From Clostridium sp. Ade.TY (GTDB lineage: Bacteria > Bacillota > Clostridia > Clostridiales > Clostridiaceae): DNA of 64,000 bases. Positions 26,493 through 35,565 of this stretch are shown here, piece by piece. Numbering within the stretch: the stretch's first letter is position 1; each line of letters starts with the position of its first letter. Below the pieces are notes generated by a model, which was not told the origin of the DNA, ran no database searches, and saw only the letters and a list, made by a program, of their open reading frames with translations. Location of the stretch: the NCBI RefSeq assembly GCF_000498355.1, contig NZ_AVSV01000002.1, positions 1 to 64,000 on the forward strand. The letters run 5' to 3'. The position numbers and the translations under genes were made by a program.

Positions 26493-27935
26493 ATTACTTA
26501 AACTTTTAACAACATCACCAATTATTTTTATACCTTTTTCTATATCCTCTTCACTAACTCTTGAAAACCCTATTCTTATTTTTTCTAAACCATCTTTATT
26601 ATTATAAAATATATCACCAGGCATAAAAACTACACCTCTTTTATAACATTCTTTTAAAACATCTCTTCCATTTACCCCTTTTAATTTTATAAATATATGA
26701 AGTCCTCCTTCACCTAAAATATAATCATGAGGAATATACTTTTTAACTTGCTTTAATGTAAAGTTATACTTGTCCTTATAATGTTTTCTTATTTTTTTCA
26801 TATACTTTTGAAAAGATCCACTTTCCATATATTTACAAAATATTGCTTGATCTAAAAAAGATGAATGTATATTTCTAGTTCTTTTTATACTTTCTAATTT
26901 AGAAATTAAATTTTTATCACCAAATATCCACCCAATTCTAATACCTGGAAATAATATTTTTGAAAAACTTCCTATATAAACTATTCCATTTCCTTTGTCA
27001 CAAAGTGATGCTAGTGGTACTACATGCGAACTTGTATATAAAAGTTCTTCATTAAATCCGTCTTCTATTATTGGTAAATTATATTTTTCACATATATTAT
27101 ATACAGCTTTTCTCTTTTCACCTTTCATAACAATTCCTGTTGGATTATGATAAGATGGTATTAAATATATAAGCTTTGGATTACATCTTTTTATTGTATC
27201 TTCTAATTCATTTAAGTTTATTCCATCCTTATCCATACTTATTGGTTTAATATTAAGATTATGACTTTTCATAATTTTTATAGCAGTATTATGAGTTGGT
27301 TCTTCACAAGCTATTGACTCCCCTTCATTCATAATTCCACTTAACAATATATCAAAACCTTCTGTAAATCCATTTGTTACTAATATATCTTTTCCTTCTA
27401 TATTAACACCTTTATGCTTCATATAACTCATTAAATATTCTATTAAAGGTTTATATCCTTTTGCATAACCGTAATTTAATAGTTTATCTCCTTCAAGTGA
27501 GAAAACTGTCAAAAATGATCTTTTAAACTCTTCTAAATCAAAAAGACTTTCATCCGGTGCAATACTTTTAAAAGAAATCATACCCTTCTTCCAAGGTAAT
27601 TCATTTTTAACTATATCAAGGTCTTCGCAGCATTTACAATAACCACTAATCATATTGTCCCAATTTATATTTAAATCACCATCATTTAACTTTTTTTCTA
27701 TTTTTACAAAGGTTCCTTTTCCTTTTATACTTTCTATAATACCTTCTTCTTCTAAAGTATCATAAGCTAATATTACAGAATTTCTACTTACTGAAATTAT
27801 CTTACTAACCTCTCTTGTTGAAGGTAATTTACACCCCTTTTGTAACATTCCATTTTCTATATTTTCTTTTATGTGTCTTTCTATTTGAGTGTGTATCTTT
27901 TCCTCTTCATTTATTTTAAAGGACGAAAAAATCAA
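26481..27935 (-). CDS. MocR/PdxR-type regulator (GntR helix-turn-helix plus aminotransferase fold)
   Basis: 484 residues. An N-terminal GntR winged helix (about 10-80; GCKLPSTREVSKIISVSRNS) is joined to a fold-type I aminotransferase domain (about 110-480) with SYHNPTGIVM, a Schiff-base Lys context SFSKILFPGIRIGW and a PLP-phosphate region. MocR proteins use bound PLP-amino acid adducts as effectors, often regulating PLP or amino acid genes. The start is a TTG with a good AAGGTGAG site. It lies 54 bases after the alanine racemase gene, itself a PLP enzyme, and may be cotranscribed. Confidence 0.88.
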   Translation of the reverse strand: MIFSSFKINEEEKIHTQIERHIKENIENGMLQKGCKLPSTREVSKIISVSRNSVILAYDTLEEEGIIESIKGKGTFVKIEKKLNDGDLNINWDNMISGYCKCCEDLDIVKNELPWKKGMISFKSIAPDESLFDLEEFKRSFLTVFSLEGDKLLNYGYAKGYKPLIEYLMSYMKHKGVNIEGKDILVTNGFTEGFDILLSGIMNEGESIACEEPTHNTAIKIMKSHNLNIKPISMDKDGINLNELEDTIKRCNPKLIYLIPSYHNPTGIVMKGEKRKAVYNICEKYNLPIIEDGFNEELLYTSSHVVPLASLCDKGNGIVYIGSFSKILFPGIRIGWIFGDKNLISKLESIKRTRNIHSSFLDQAIFCKYMESGSFQKYMKKIRKHYKDKYNFTLKQVKKYIPHDYILGEGGLHIFIKLKGVNGRDVLKECYKRGVVFMPGDIFYNNKDGLEKIRIGFSRVSEEDIEKGIKIIGDVVKSLSNKKG

Positions 27936-27989
27936 ATATTCTCACCTTCTATTCTAATTTAATCTTCCTTTATTATATCAGAAAATTAA

Positions 27990-29150
27990 TTAAATATAAT
28001 TTCTTATATGCACTGCTTCTCCATTTCTTTTATAAACTCTAGGAACTCTATGCTTAAGCATACAAAGAACTTCATAATTTATTGTTCCAATTATTTCTGC
28101 CATGTCATCAGCATTAAATTTCAACCCATTTTTTTCTCCAAGTAAAATAACTTCATCTCCAACTTTTACTTCACCAATATCAGTAACATCTACCATACAT
28201 TGATCCATACATATTCTACCTACTACATTTGCAAATTTTCCATTTATTATTACTTTAGCTTTTCCACTTAAAGCTCTAGAATAACCATCTGCATAACCTA
28301 TTGGAATTGTTGCAATTACACTTTTTCTATCTGTTTTAAATGTTCTTCCATAACTTACATACATATCTTTATCTAATGTTTTTACATGAGCCACTTTAGT
28401 CTTTAATGTTAATACAGGTTCTATATTAAGCTTTTCTTTTTTAACTTCATCTGATGGATAATATCCATATAATATTATTCCAGCTCTTACTGAATCAAGA
28501 TATGTTTCTGGAAGATCTATTATAGCTCCACTATTTGATACATGTTTTATTTTTATATTTAATCCATTTTTTATAAGTTCCTCATTAAAATCTTGTATTT
28601 TCTTAAATTGTTTATTTGTATATTCTTTATCTTCTTCATCTGATGTTGAAAAGTGTGTAAATATGCCAACTATTTCTATTCCTTTCAATTTTGATATTTC
28701 AATAACTTCTTCTAAGCTTTTTCTATTTGGAATAAATCCTATTCTCCCCATACCTGTATCTAAAGCTATATGAATTTTTGCAGTTTTTCCAATCTTAGTT
28801 GCAATTTCAGATAATTTTTTCGCATAATTTAAATCATATACAGTTTGCTCTATATTATTGTTTATTAAATCTTCTGCAAATTCTAAAGGAGTATATCCTA
28901 ATATCATTATAGAACATTTTATACCACCATTAATAAGTTCTAATGCTTCTGTTATAACAGCAACTGCAAGTCTTGAAGCACCGTTTTCTATTAAAACCGG
29001 TGCAATATCTAATGCTCCATGCCCATAAGCATCAGCTTTTATAACTGCTATTACTTCTTTGTTATTAACTAATTCTTTTATATTTCTCATATTTAATGCT
29101 ATTTTATCTAAATCTATTTCAGCCCATACAGGTCTTAATAATTTTTCCAT
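27990..29150 (-). CDS. alr: Alanine racemase
   Basis: 386 residues, standard length. The PLP Lys motif is [11 protein letters not shown] (Lys about 39), and the catalytic Tyr region near 265 includes YVSYGRTFK, with the [11 protein letters not shown] signature and an [13 protein letters not shown] end. It interconverts L- and D-alanine for peptidoglycan. The RBS AGGTGAAC lies just before the ATG. A MocR-type PLP-dependent regulator follows on the same strand. An eight-base-pair hairpin with a 19-base loop lies upstream (29217-29251); its role is unclear. Confidence 0.95.
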   Translation of the reverse strand: MEKLLRPVWAEIDLDKIALNMRNIKELVNNKEVIAVIKADAYGHGALDIAPVLIENGASRLAVAVITEALELINGGIKCSIMILGYTPLEFAEDLINNNIEQTVYDLNYAKKLSEIATKIGKTAKIHIALDTGMGRIGFIPNRKSLEEVIEISKLKGIEIVGIFTHFSTSDEEDKEYTNKQFKKIQDFNEELIKNGLNIKIKHVSNSGAIIDLPETYLDSVRAGIILYGYYPSDEVKKEKLNIEPVLTLKTKVAHVKTLDKDMYVSYGRTFKTDRKSVIATIPIGYADGYSRALSGKAKVIINGKFANVVGRICMDQCMVDVTDIGEVKVGDEVILLGEKNGLKFNADDMAEIIGTINYEVLCMLKHRVPRVYKRNGEAVHIRNYI

Positions 29151-29344
29151 AAGTTCACCTCTAAATTACTATTGTCTCTATAATACTATTATAAATCTTT
29201 TTAACTTTATAGAAAGAACCACTAAATTTATATTTTTAATACATAGTGGTTATATATCACTTTTAAGTATACTAATTTTTAACATAAACTTTTTATATAT
29301 TTTTATTAAAAATTAATCTCTACATTTAATATTATAAATAAAAT

Positions 29345-29375
29345 AAAAAGTAGCTAAAATATTAGCTACCTTTTA
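29345..29375 (-). terminator. Terminator after the lipoprotein gene
   Basis: GTAGCTAA/TTAGCTAC stem with a T-rich run on the minus strand, just past the stop at 29378. Confidence 0.82.
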
Positions 29376-29377
29376 TT

Positions 29378-29965
29378 TTATTTTTCTTTATCAGAAAATT
29401 CTTTTATAAATTTTGAGAATTTTTCTAAGTTAAAAGTTTTTAATAAAACAGATTCTGGATCATTTATTACCCATTTTTTATCTTGTTTTATTAACTCAAT
29501 ATTTATATCTTGAGTTATTTTCTTTAAATCACCTTTATTTACTGTATTAATTAAATCTTTTTCTAAATCTTGTTGTAATTCCTTATCACTTTTCCCGCTC
29601 ATTGATGCTGCTAATGATTTTTGTATAGCAGTAACCATATAATTCCCCATTATGTCACCAGCATCTACAGCTGTTACTGTAGCTGTTACCTTAGCTTCAT
29701 TATCTTTTTCTTCTGTGTTACTAATCTTTATTTCTGTACCTGATAAAACTTTCTTTAAAGCTTCTTCTTGTTCAGCAGTTAATTTTTTATCTGTTTTTTC
29801 CTTAGTACTTATATCCTTATTAACTAATTCACTAATTTCATTTATGTTGCCTTTTTTTAAAGCAGAATAAAATTTATCTACAACAGCACTTGGACTATCT
29901 CCACCACAAGCAACTAAACTAAATGAAAGCATGGATACTAATATTAGACTTATTAATTTTTTCAT
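29378..29965 (-). CDS. DUF4878-like lipoprotein
   Basis: 195 residues. A lipoprotein signal peptide ends in LVAC (Cys20), so it is anchored to the outer membrane leaflet. The following domain (about 27-165) begins SAVVDKFYSALKKGN and has the NTF2-like mix of helices and strands of DUF4878-like lipoproteins. No enzymatic residues are apparent. Monocistronic, with a terminator. Confidence 0.75.
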   Translation of the reverse strand: MKKLISLILVSMLSFSLVACGGDSPSAVVDKFYSALKKGNINEISELVNKDISTKEKTDKKLTAEQEEALKKVLSGTEIKISNTEEKDNEAKVTATVTAVDAGDIMGNYMVTAIQKSLAASMSGKSDKELQQDLEKDLINTVNKGDLKKITQDINIELIKQDKKWVINDPESVLLKTFNLEKFSKFIKEFSDKEK

Positions 29966-30407
29966 ATTTCCCCCTTAAATATAAATATTTTAGTTATTTA
30001 TTTTATAAACATTATTTACATTTTATCTATATTAATTAATAATTTAACCTTATAATAAATGTATTTTAAAAAATTAATCCTATATTTCATCATTATACTA
30101 AATTTTCTTAGTTAAATTAACGTATTTTATATTTTATTTAAAAAAAATTATAATATATAAAATTTTGTAACATATTCTATTTACATTATATCAGATACAT
30201 CTAAATAACAGTATTCCTTTATTCAAATATTATTCAAACTTTTCAAAATCAAAAGCAAAGTAAAGTATTTAAAAGAATTTAGGAGTATTTTAAAAACTTT
30301 CTTAATGAGTAGTCAAAAAATACTAATATAATAAAATTTATGCATGTTAATTTTATTTTTTATAAAGTCTATAATTTAATATGAATTAAACAAATGAGGT
30401 GTTAATT
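29966..30407. other. 442-base intergenic region
   Basis: It separates the lipoprotein gene from the divergent cfa gene. No open frame with a ribosome site, RNA gene or strong dyad was found. A TATAAT -10 box lies at 30327-30332, about 75 bases upstream of cfa, but without a good -35. The length leaves room for an unrecognised upstream regulator site. Confidence 0.5.
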
Positions 30408-31592
30408 ATGGAAATGAATAAAACTATAGTAAAATCATTTACTAAACATTTATCTGATGAGACATTTAACTTAAAACTTTGGGATGGAGAAACTGTTAAG
30501 GTTGGCGAAGGTGAACCAAAATTCACAATAATAATAAATAAATTCCCAAGTAAAAAAGATTTATTATCTGATGCAAGTATAGCTTTAGGCGAAGCTTACA
30601 TGGATGGAGATATAGATTTTGAAGGAGACCCTCAAGAAATATTTGAAAGTATGATGAGAAATAAAGATAGTTTTTTAAATCACTCTACTCTTTTAAAACT
30701 TGCAGGAAAAGTTAAAGCTCCTTCACTTTTAAAATCAAAAAAAGATATAGCCCATCACTATGATATAGGAAATGATTTCTATAGCTTATGGTTAGATAAA
30801 ACAATGAGTTATTCATGTGGATATTTTGAAAGCGAAGATGATACGCTTTATGATGCTCAGATGAATAAAATCAAACATATATTAAAAAAATTAAACTTAA
30901 AAGAAGGACAATCACTACTTGATATAGGATGTGGTTGGGGATTCTTAATAATTGAAGCAGCTAAACTTTATAAAGTTAAAGCTACTGGTATAACTTTAAG
31001 CGAAGAACAATTTGCTAAAGCTAATGAAAGAATCAAAGAAGAAGGTTTAGAAGACTTAGTAACTGTTAAACTTATGGATTACAGAAATTTAGAAAAATCT
31101 GGTCTTATGTTTGATAGAGTTGTAAGTGTAGGTATGGTTGAACATGTAGGCCATGCTAACATACCACTTTTCTTTAAAAATGTAGATTCTGTATTAAAAG
31201 AAGGCGGTCTATTCCTACTTCATAATATAACTAATCTTGTTGAAACTGAAGGTAACAAATGGATAACAACTTACATATTCCCAGGTGGATACTTACCAAC
31301 ATTAAGAGAAGAAATTTCAGTTGCAAGTGAATTAAACTTCCACGTTCTTGATGTTGAAAGTTTAAGACTTCATTACATGAAGACTTTACAAGAATGGCTT
31401 AAAAACTTCGAAGAACATCTAGAAGAAGAAAGAGAAATGTTTGATGAAAGATTTTTAAGAATGTGGCATATATATCTTGCTTCATGTGCTGCTGCTTTCC
31501 ATTACTGGACTATAGATATTCATCAAACTTTATATTCAAAAGGTATAAATAACGAATTACCTTTAACTAGAAAATATTTATATGAAGATTAA
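30408..31592 (+). CDS. cfa: Cyclopropane-fatty-acyl-phospholipid synthase
   Basis: 394 residues. An N-terminal lipid-binding part (about 1-110) is followed by a SAM methyltransferase with HHYDIGNDFYSLWLD, SYSCGYF, the glycine motif LDIGCGWGFL and VEHVGHANIP. It transfers a methylene from S-adenosylmethionine to unsaturated acyl chains of membrane lipids. A GTG nine bases upstream is in frame, but GAGGTG is the ribosome site of the ATG at 30408. Cyclopropane lipids protect against acid and stress. Monocistronic, with a long terminator. Confidence 0.95.
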   Translation: MEMNKTIVKSFTKHLSDETFNLKLWDGETVKVGEGEPKFTIIINKFPSKKDLLSDASIALGEAYMDGDIDFEGDPQEIFESMMRNKDSFLNHSTLLKLAGKVKAPSLLKSKKDIAHHYDIGNDFYSLWLDKTMSYSCGYFESEDDTLYDAQMNKIKHILKKLNLKEGQSLLDIGCGWGFLIIEAAKLYKVKATGITLSEEQFAKANERIKEEGLEDLVTVKLMDYRNLEKSGLMFDRVVSVGMVEHVGHANIPLFFKNVDSVLKEGGLFLLHNITNLVETEGNKWITTYIFPGGYLPTLREEISVASELNFHVLDVESLRLHYMKTLQEWLKNFEEHLEEEREMFDERFLRMWHIYLASCAAAFHYWTIDIHQTLYSKGINNELPLTRKYLYED

Positions 31593-31635
31593 TACAATTA
31601 ATCCTATTTTAAAATAGTTTAACATTTAATTAATT

Positions 31636-31680
31636 ATAGTTTGCGTAAATAATTTAATATTATTTACGCAAACTATTTTT
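31636..31680 (+). terminator. Long-stem terminator after cfa
   Basis: Perfect 18-base arms (31636-31653 and 31659-31676) with a T-run. Confidence 0.92.
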
Positions 31681-31712
31681 GTGCAAATTTTTATTTTAGG
31701 AGGTTTTCTTTT

Positions 31713-31883
31713 ATGGATAATAATAAAAACAGATTAAAAGATAGACCAAAATCTAATGCTGAACTTAGAAAGATGTATTCTGAACAAGGTGCAGAAATAG
31801 GCATAGAACATGGCAAGAAACTTGGTAGCCATGCAAATGGTAAAAAATATACTAAACGTTCAAAATTATCTCATAACAAATAG
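31713..31883 (+). CDS. Small basic hypothetical protein (56 residues)
   Basis: 56 residues beginning MDNNKNRLKDRPKSNAELRK and ending in Lys-, Arg- and Ser-rich sequence. A canonical AGGAGG lies 9 bases before the ATG and a strong terminator follows, so it is very likely a real gene. The middle (GAEIGIEHGKKLGSHANG) distantly recalls the Gly-rich segments of small acid-soluble spore proteins, but the family match is not convincing. I do not assign a function; it could bind nucleic acid. Confidence 0.75.
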   Translation: MDNNKNRLKDRPKSNAELRKMYSEQGAEIGIEHGKKLGSHANGKKYTKRSKLSHNK

Positions 31884-31907
31884 TTCACTATGAATTTGTA
31901 CCTTCAT

Positions 31908-31947
31908 AAAAAGATAGATAATAAAACACTTTATTATCTATCTTTTT
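31908..31947 (+). terminator. Terminator after the small basic protein gene
   Basis: Perfect 18-base arms (31908-31925 and 31930-31947) around a four-base loop, with A and T runs at the base. Confidence 0.93.
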
Positions 31948-32029
31948 AATTATTAAATTATGGTAAAATAATATATTTTTTTTAATATTATTCATTATTT
32001 AATGTTAAAATATAATAGAGGTGATAAAT

Positions 32030-32290
32030 ATGAAAAATATACATGATTACATAAATGTAGAGCAAAATGATGATAAAAAATGTTCTATCAATTGCCATAA
32101 AATCACTATTGATTCTAAAAATAGACAAAAATTAGGTGAGCATAAATTTAGTGAAATAAAAAATTATTTCAAAACTTTAAAAACTAAATTTGAAGACGAA
32201 AGCTCAGGAAAATATAGAGTATTAGTACCTAAAGATGCTTATGACTTAAAAGTTTTAATTGATGATTTAAATACTATTTTAAATAGCTAA
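32030..32290 (+). CDS. Hypothetical cytoplasmic protein (86 residues)
   Basis: 86 residues starting MKNIHDYINVEQNDDKKCS. It has two Cys near the N-terminus, a charged helical middle (FSEIKNYFKTLKTKFEDES) and a helical end. No signal peptide, membrane helix or known motif. The ribosome site AGAGGTG fits the ATG at 32030 rather than an in-frame GTG three codons earlier. I do not recognise the family. A terminator follows at once. Confidence 0.65.
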   Translation: MKNIHDYINVEQNDDKKCSINCHKITIDSKNRQKLGEHKFSEIKNYFKTLKTKFEDESSGKYRVLVPKDAYDLKVLIDDLNTILNS

Positions 32291-32321
32291 AAGAGAGTTT
32301 TTTTTAAACTCTCTTTTTTCT
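32291..32321 (+). terminator. Terminator after the 86-residue protein gene
   Basis: AAAGAGAGTTT/AAACTCTCTTT stem with T-runs, directly after the stop. Confidence 0.88.
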
Positions 32322-32376
32322 TGCACTAACTTAAGCTCATATATTAAATTTTTAGTATCTAGTTTTTATTATAAAT

Positions 32377-32688
32377 TTATTTACTATATTTTTTATGTAA
32401 TAAAATCATTTCTTTTGCAAATGCTTTTAATGTTTCAACATTCATTAATTGATCTTCTGCATGAATTAATAATAAAGATGGTTCAACTTTATTTCCATTA
32501 GCTTCTTCTTGGATTAATGAAAAATGTGACTCATGTGCTTTTAAAATTGCTTCTTCTGCCACTTCTATTTTCTTTTCAGCCTCTTCAAAGTTTTCATTTC
32601 TTGATAGTTCTAAAACTTCAAATAAAGCTGATTTTGCTTCTCCTACACTACTTATTATTTGAAATGATACTAATTCTAAATTATCCAT
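32377..32688 (-). CDS. PTS lactose/cellobiose-family IIA protein (orphan)
   Basis: 103 residues, full length for the family. It is all-helical and carries the phosphoryl-accepting His in LLLIHAEDQLMN (about residue 76). Phosphate passes from HPr through this IIA to a IIB/IIC permease during uptake of a beta-glucoside or chitobiose-type sugar. No IIB or IIC lies nearby, so it must serve a distant permease or regulate something else. A sigma-54-type promoter lies directly upstream (32734-32749), as is common for PTS genes under LevR/CelR-type activators. The ribosome site AAAGGGG precedes the start. Confidence 0.88.
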   Translation of the reverse strand: MDNLELVSFQIISSVGEAKSALFEVLELSRNENFEEAEKKIEVAEEAILKAHESHFSLIQEEANGNKVEPSLLLIHAEDQLMNVETLKAFAKEMILLHKKYSK

Positions 32689-32700
32689 AAATATACCCCT

Positions 32701-32738
32701 TTGCTATAAAAATATTTTTATACTATATTTTATAGCAA
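32701..32738. promoter_or_regulatory. 11-bp inverted repeat between promoter and PTS IIA start
   Basis: Perfect arms TTGCTATAAAA (32701-32711) and its complement (32728-32738), 16 bases apart. The element spans the transcript start region and one arm overlaps the -12 box of the sigma-54-type promoter. It could be a repressor operator or a 5' mRNA hairpin next to the ribosome site. Confidence 0.5.
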
Positions 32739-32749
32739 ATAATATGCCA
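32734..32749 (-). promoter_or_regulatory. Sigma-54 type promoter of the PTS IIA gene
   Basis: The minus strand reads TGGCATATTATTTGCT, GG-N10-GC, identical over 16 bases to the promoter at 52-67. The expected transcript start (about 32723) gives a 35-base leader before the IIA start at 32688. Candidate activator sites are the inverted copies at 32811-32822 and 32901-32912. Confidence 0.75.
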
Positions 32750-32810
32750 ACATTTTAAATTAGCTATTTTACTTGTATTTATATATTATTTCTTATATTA
32801 GTTACAAATG

Positions 32811-32912
32811 TGTGTAAATATTATACTTATTCTATATAAATCTATTGTAATAAATTCACACTTTACCTTATTTTTTTATTATTTTATACATTATATTTTA
32901 AATATTTACACA
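32811..32912. promoter_or_regulatory. Widely spaced 12-bp inverted sites, candidate enhancer
   Basis: TGTGTAAATATT at 32811-32822 and its perfect complement at 32901-32912, 78 bases between them. They start about 75 and 165 bases upstream of the -12 box at 32735, in the normal range for enhancer-binding-protein sites of sigma-54 promoters. The activator gene is not in the window. Confidence 0.45.
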
Positions 32913-32919
32913 GAAAATA

Positions 32920-32948
32920 AAAAGATACCTTTATTTTAGGTACCTTTT
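32920..32948 (-). terminator. Terminator after bioD
   Basis: Minus-strand stem AAAAGGTACCT/AGGTATCTTTT (one G-U pair) with a T-run, just past the stop at 32959. Confidence 0.82.
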
Positions 32949-32958
32949 CATTCTTTTC

Positions 32959-33633
32959 TTATCTGACTTCATTCATCATTTTTATTAAATCCATAATTAT
33001 TTCATTACTTATTTTATTATCTTCAATAGCTGGTATAGTACATATATTTTTTATCCCTGTTAACTTCTCTATAACCTCTTTATTCGTCAAGTGTATAATA
33101 TTATTTTTATCATATCCATTTAATATTATTCCCTTAACAGAGACCCCTTTTCTTTTTAAATGTTCAACAGTTAAAACTGTATGATTAATAGTTCCTTCAG
33201 TTGATCTTGCAACCAATATAGTAGATAACCCTAAATTTTTAATAATATCTTCTAATAAAATTATTTCATTACCTTCCATCTTTATAGGAGAAACAACTCC
33301 TCCACTACCTTCAACAACTAAAAATTCATACTTCTTCATCATTTTTTGATAATCAAAAATTATTTTTTGCATATCTATATTGACTTCTTCAATACGTGCT
33401 GCTAAATGAGGAAAATAATTATTTTTTAAATTATAAGATGACATCTCTTTATAATCTTCACTAAGTCCTGACATTTCACATACTTTTTTAGCATCTTCAG
33501 CGGCTTTATTAGAAACCCCTTTGAAATAACCTGCTTGAATACCATATTCCCTAAGTCCTTTTACTAATAATGAAGATACAAAAGTTTTTCCTACATCAGT
33601 ATCTGTTCCTGTTACAAATATTCCTACGCTCAT
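32959..33633 (-). CDS. bioD: Dethiobiotin synthetase
   Basis: 224 residues. Walker A is GTDTDVGKTFVSSLL (about 7-21), then VEGSGGVVSPI and late NHTVLTVEHL and GIILNGY. It makes the ureido ring of dethiobiotin from diaminopelargonate, CO2 and ATP. An in-frame upstream start adds five residues, but GAAGGTG is well placed for the ATG at 33633. It is the last gene of bioY-bioB-bioD. No bioA, bioF or other early gene is present, so the cell probably imports or salvages precursors. Confidence 0.93.
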   Translation of the reverse strand: MSVGIFVTGTDTDVGKTFVSSLLVKGLREYGIQAGYFKGVSNKAAEDAKKVCEMSGLSEDYKEMSSYNLKNNYFPHLAARIEEVNIDMQKIIFDYQKMMKKYEFLVVEGSGGVVSPIKMEGNEIILLEDIIKNLGLSTILVARSTEGTINHTVLTVEHLKRKGVSVKGIILNGYDKNNIIHLTNKEVIEKLTGIKNICTIPAIEDNKISNEIIMDLIKMMNEVR

Positions 33634-33756
33634 GTATTCACCTTCCATCCTACATTTCTTTTATTTTTGTAAATTTAAAATAATAAACTTTAACTTAACC
33701 TTCTTACTCTACTACTTTAATACTCTATAAGCTAAAAATCTATCTATAATAGTTTA

Positions 33757-34755
33757 TCATTTTTTATTAAATATTTCTTCCAATTTCATATTTTTTTTAC
33801 ATACTTTTAACCCAATTTTATATATCATATTTAAATCATCTGTTATTTTATTTCCACATGTCGTTAATAAATTACCTGTAATTGTTGCATTAGCACCAAC
33901 ATTAAAAGCATTTTCTCCATTATTTTTCATAGTGCTTCTTCCAGCTGCAAGTCTTATATTCGCATCCTTATTTATAAATCTAAATATTGATATAGTTTTT
34001 AATATTTCTTCTTCACTTAAAACATTTAAACTTTCAAACGGTGTTCCATCTATAGGAATAAGAACATTTATAGGAATAGATTTTATTTTTAAATTTCTAA
34101 GTTCAATTGCCATATCTATTCTATCTTCTATGGTCTCTCCCATTCCTATTATTCCACCTGAGCAAACTTCTAATCCAACTTCCTTTGCATATTTTATAGT
34201 TTTTATTCTATCCTCAAAGCTATGTGTTGTGCATATTTTATTATAATAATTTTTTGAAGTTTCTATATTATGATGATATCTTTCGACTCCAGCCTCTTTA
34301 AGTTTAATTAAACTTTCCTTTCCAATTATTCCATGAGAAGCACATAAAGAAATATTACATTGTTCACTTAATAACCTATAATAATTTGATAATTTATCTA
34401 TTTCATAATTGCTTGCCCCTCTTCCAGCTGTAACTATCGAAAATCTATTTACTCCATTTTTCTCATTATCTTTTGCAACATCTAATATATTTTTATATTC
34501 CAATAACTCATATTCTTTTATATTAGTTTTAAAATGGACAGATTGAGCACAATATTTGCAATTCTCACTACACTTTCCACTTTTACCATTTATTATAGAA
34601 CATAAATGAACTTCATCACCACAAAATACTTTTCTTATTTCATTAGCGCATTTAAATAATTCAGAAGAAGGCTCTAAAAACAACCTTAGAGCCTCATCTT
34701 TTTTTACATTATATCCATTAATAACTTTTAATTTTAATTGTTCACAAAAACTCAT
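33757..34755 (-). CDS. bioB: Biotin synthase
   Basis: 332 residues. The radical SAM motif CSENCKYCAQS (about 57-67) binds the [4Fe-4S] cluster. GGIIGMGET and the final part with RLAAGRST and NAFNVGANATITGN fit the [2Fe-2S] sulfur-donor site region. It inserts sulfur into dethiobiotin. It starts 18 bases after bioY and precedes bioD by 123 bases, all on the minus strand. Confidence 0.95.
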   Translation of the reverse strand: MSFCEQLKLKVINGYNVKKDEALRLFLEPSSELFKCANEIRKVFCGDEVHLCSIINGKSGKCSENCKYCAQSVHFKTNIKEYELLEYKNILDVAKDNEKNGVNRFSIVTAGRGASNYEIDKLSNYYRLLSEQCNISLCASHGIIGKESLIKLKEAGVERYHHNIETSKNYYNKICTTHSFEDRIKTIKYAKEVGLEVCSGGIIGMGETIEDRIDMAIELRNLKIKSIPINVLIPIDGTPFESLNVLSEEEILKTISIFRFINKDANIRLAAGRSTMKNNGENAFNVGANATITGNLLTTCGNKITDDLNMIYKIGLKVCKKNMKLEEIFNKK

Positions 34756-34773
34756 ATTACTTACCTCTTAAAT

Positions 34774-35331
34774 TTAATTTTGATATCCTATATTTCTTAA
34801 TACCTTAGTAATTTTAAGGCCAACTAAAGATATTATAAAACTTAATAATAAATCACTAGGTAAACATGCTATAACTCCTATTTTAATTGCTGTAAAAATA
34901 CTCATTGTGCTACCTAAATAAAAGTTATAAATAACATACATATGTATTACCCCAAATAAATATATAATTGCTAATCCAAATAAACATGAAAAAAATATTT
35001 TAGCTGAAGTTAAATTTCTAACACTTTCTGTCAATTTGCCTATAATAAATGCTGCTACTATAAATCCTATTAAGTAACCAAAAGTAGGTTGTAATATATA
35101 TTGTGGACCTCCACCTTTTGTGAAAACTGGAATTCCTATTAATCCTACAAATACATATAAAATCTGTGCTAATGCTCCATTTTTACTTCCGAGTAAAATT
35201 GCACCTAATGCACAAAAAAAATATTGTAATGTAAATGGTACTATAGGTATTGGTATTCTTATAAATGCTCCTACTGCTGTAAGAGCTGCAAACATTGCAA
35301 TCAATATTAAATCTCTAGTTTTTAAATTCAT
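34774..35331 (-). CDS. bioY: Biotin transporter BioY (ECF S-component)
   Basis: 185 residues, six membrane helices. BioY features include IPIPIVPFTLQYFFCALGA near the N-terminus and TFGYLIGFIVAAFIIGKL in the middle. It captures biotin for an ECF energising module that would be encoded elsewhere, or works alone. An in-frame start ten codons upstream exists, but GGAGGAG directly precedes the ATG at 35331. First gene of bioYBD, with a promoter that overlaps a BirA-like dyad. Confidence 0.93.
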   Translation of the reverse strand: MNLKTRDLILIAMFAALTAVGAFIRIPIPIVPFTLQYFFCALGAILLGSKNGALAQILYVFVGLIGIPVFTKGGGPQYILQPTFGYLIGFIVAAFIIGKLTESVRNLTSAKIFFSCLFGLAIIYLFGVIHMYVIYNFYLGSTMSIFTAIKIGVIACLPSDLLLSFIISLVGLKITKVLRNIGYQN

Positions 35332-35377
35332 AATTTCTCCTCCAAATACTTTGATTATCAAACTATTTTATATTTAT

Positions 35378-35434
35378 ATAATATATTCAGATTTTTATAT
35401 TGTCAACTTTTCTTCATTAATTTTAGATGACAAT
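35378..35434 (-). promoter_or_regulatory. bioY promoter with BirA-like dyad
   Basis: Minus-strand -35 TTGACA (35401-35406), 17-base spacer and -10 TATTAT (35378-35383). Inverted ATTGTCA (35399-35405) and TGACAAT (35428-35434) overlap the -35. BirA operators are TTGT-type half sites about 14-16 bases apart; the gap here is longer (22 between the cores), so the BirA assignment is tentative. Confidence 0.55.
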
Positions 35435-35565
35435 AATTTTATTTTTCAAAACCCATTTATTTCCTTGTTTATATTTGTTATAATATATTTAAGTAAACAT
35501 TTACATAGTATTTGAATTTATTTATATACTATAAATTATAAATTAAATTTTAAGGAGTGATTTAA

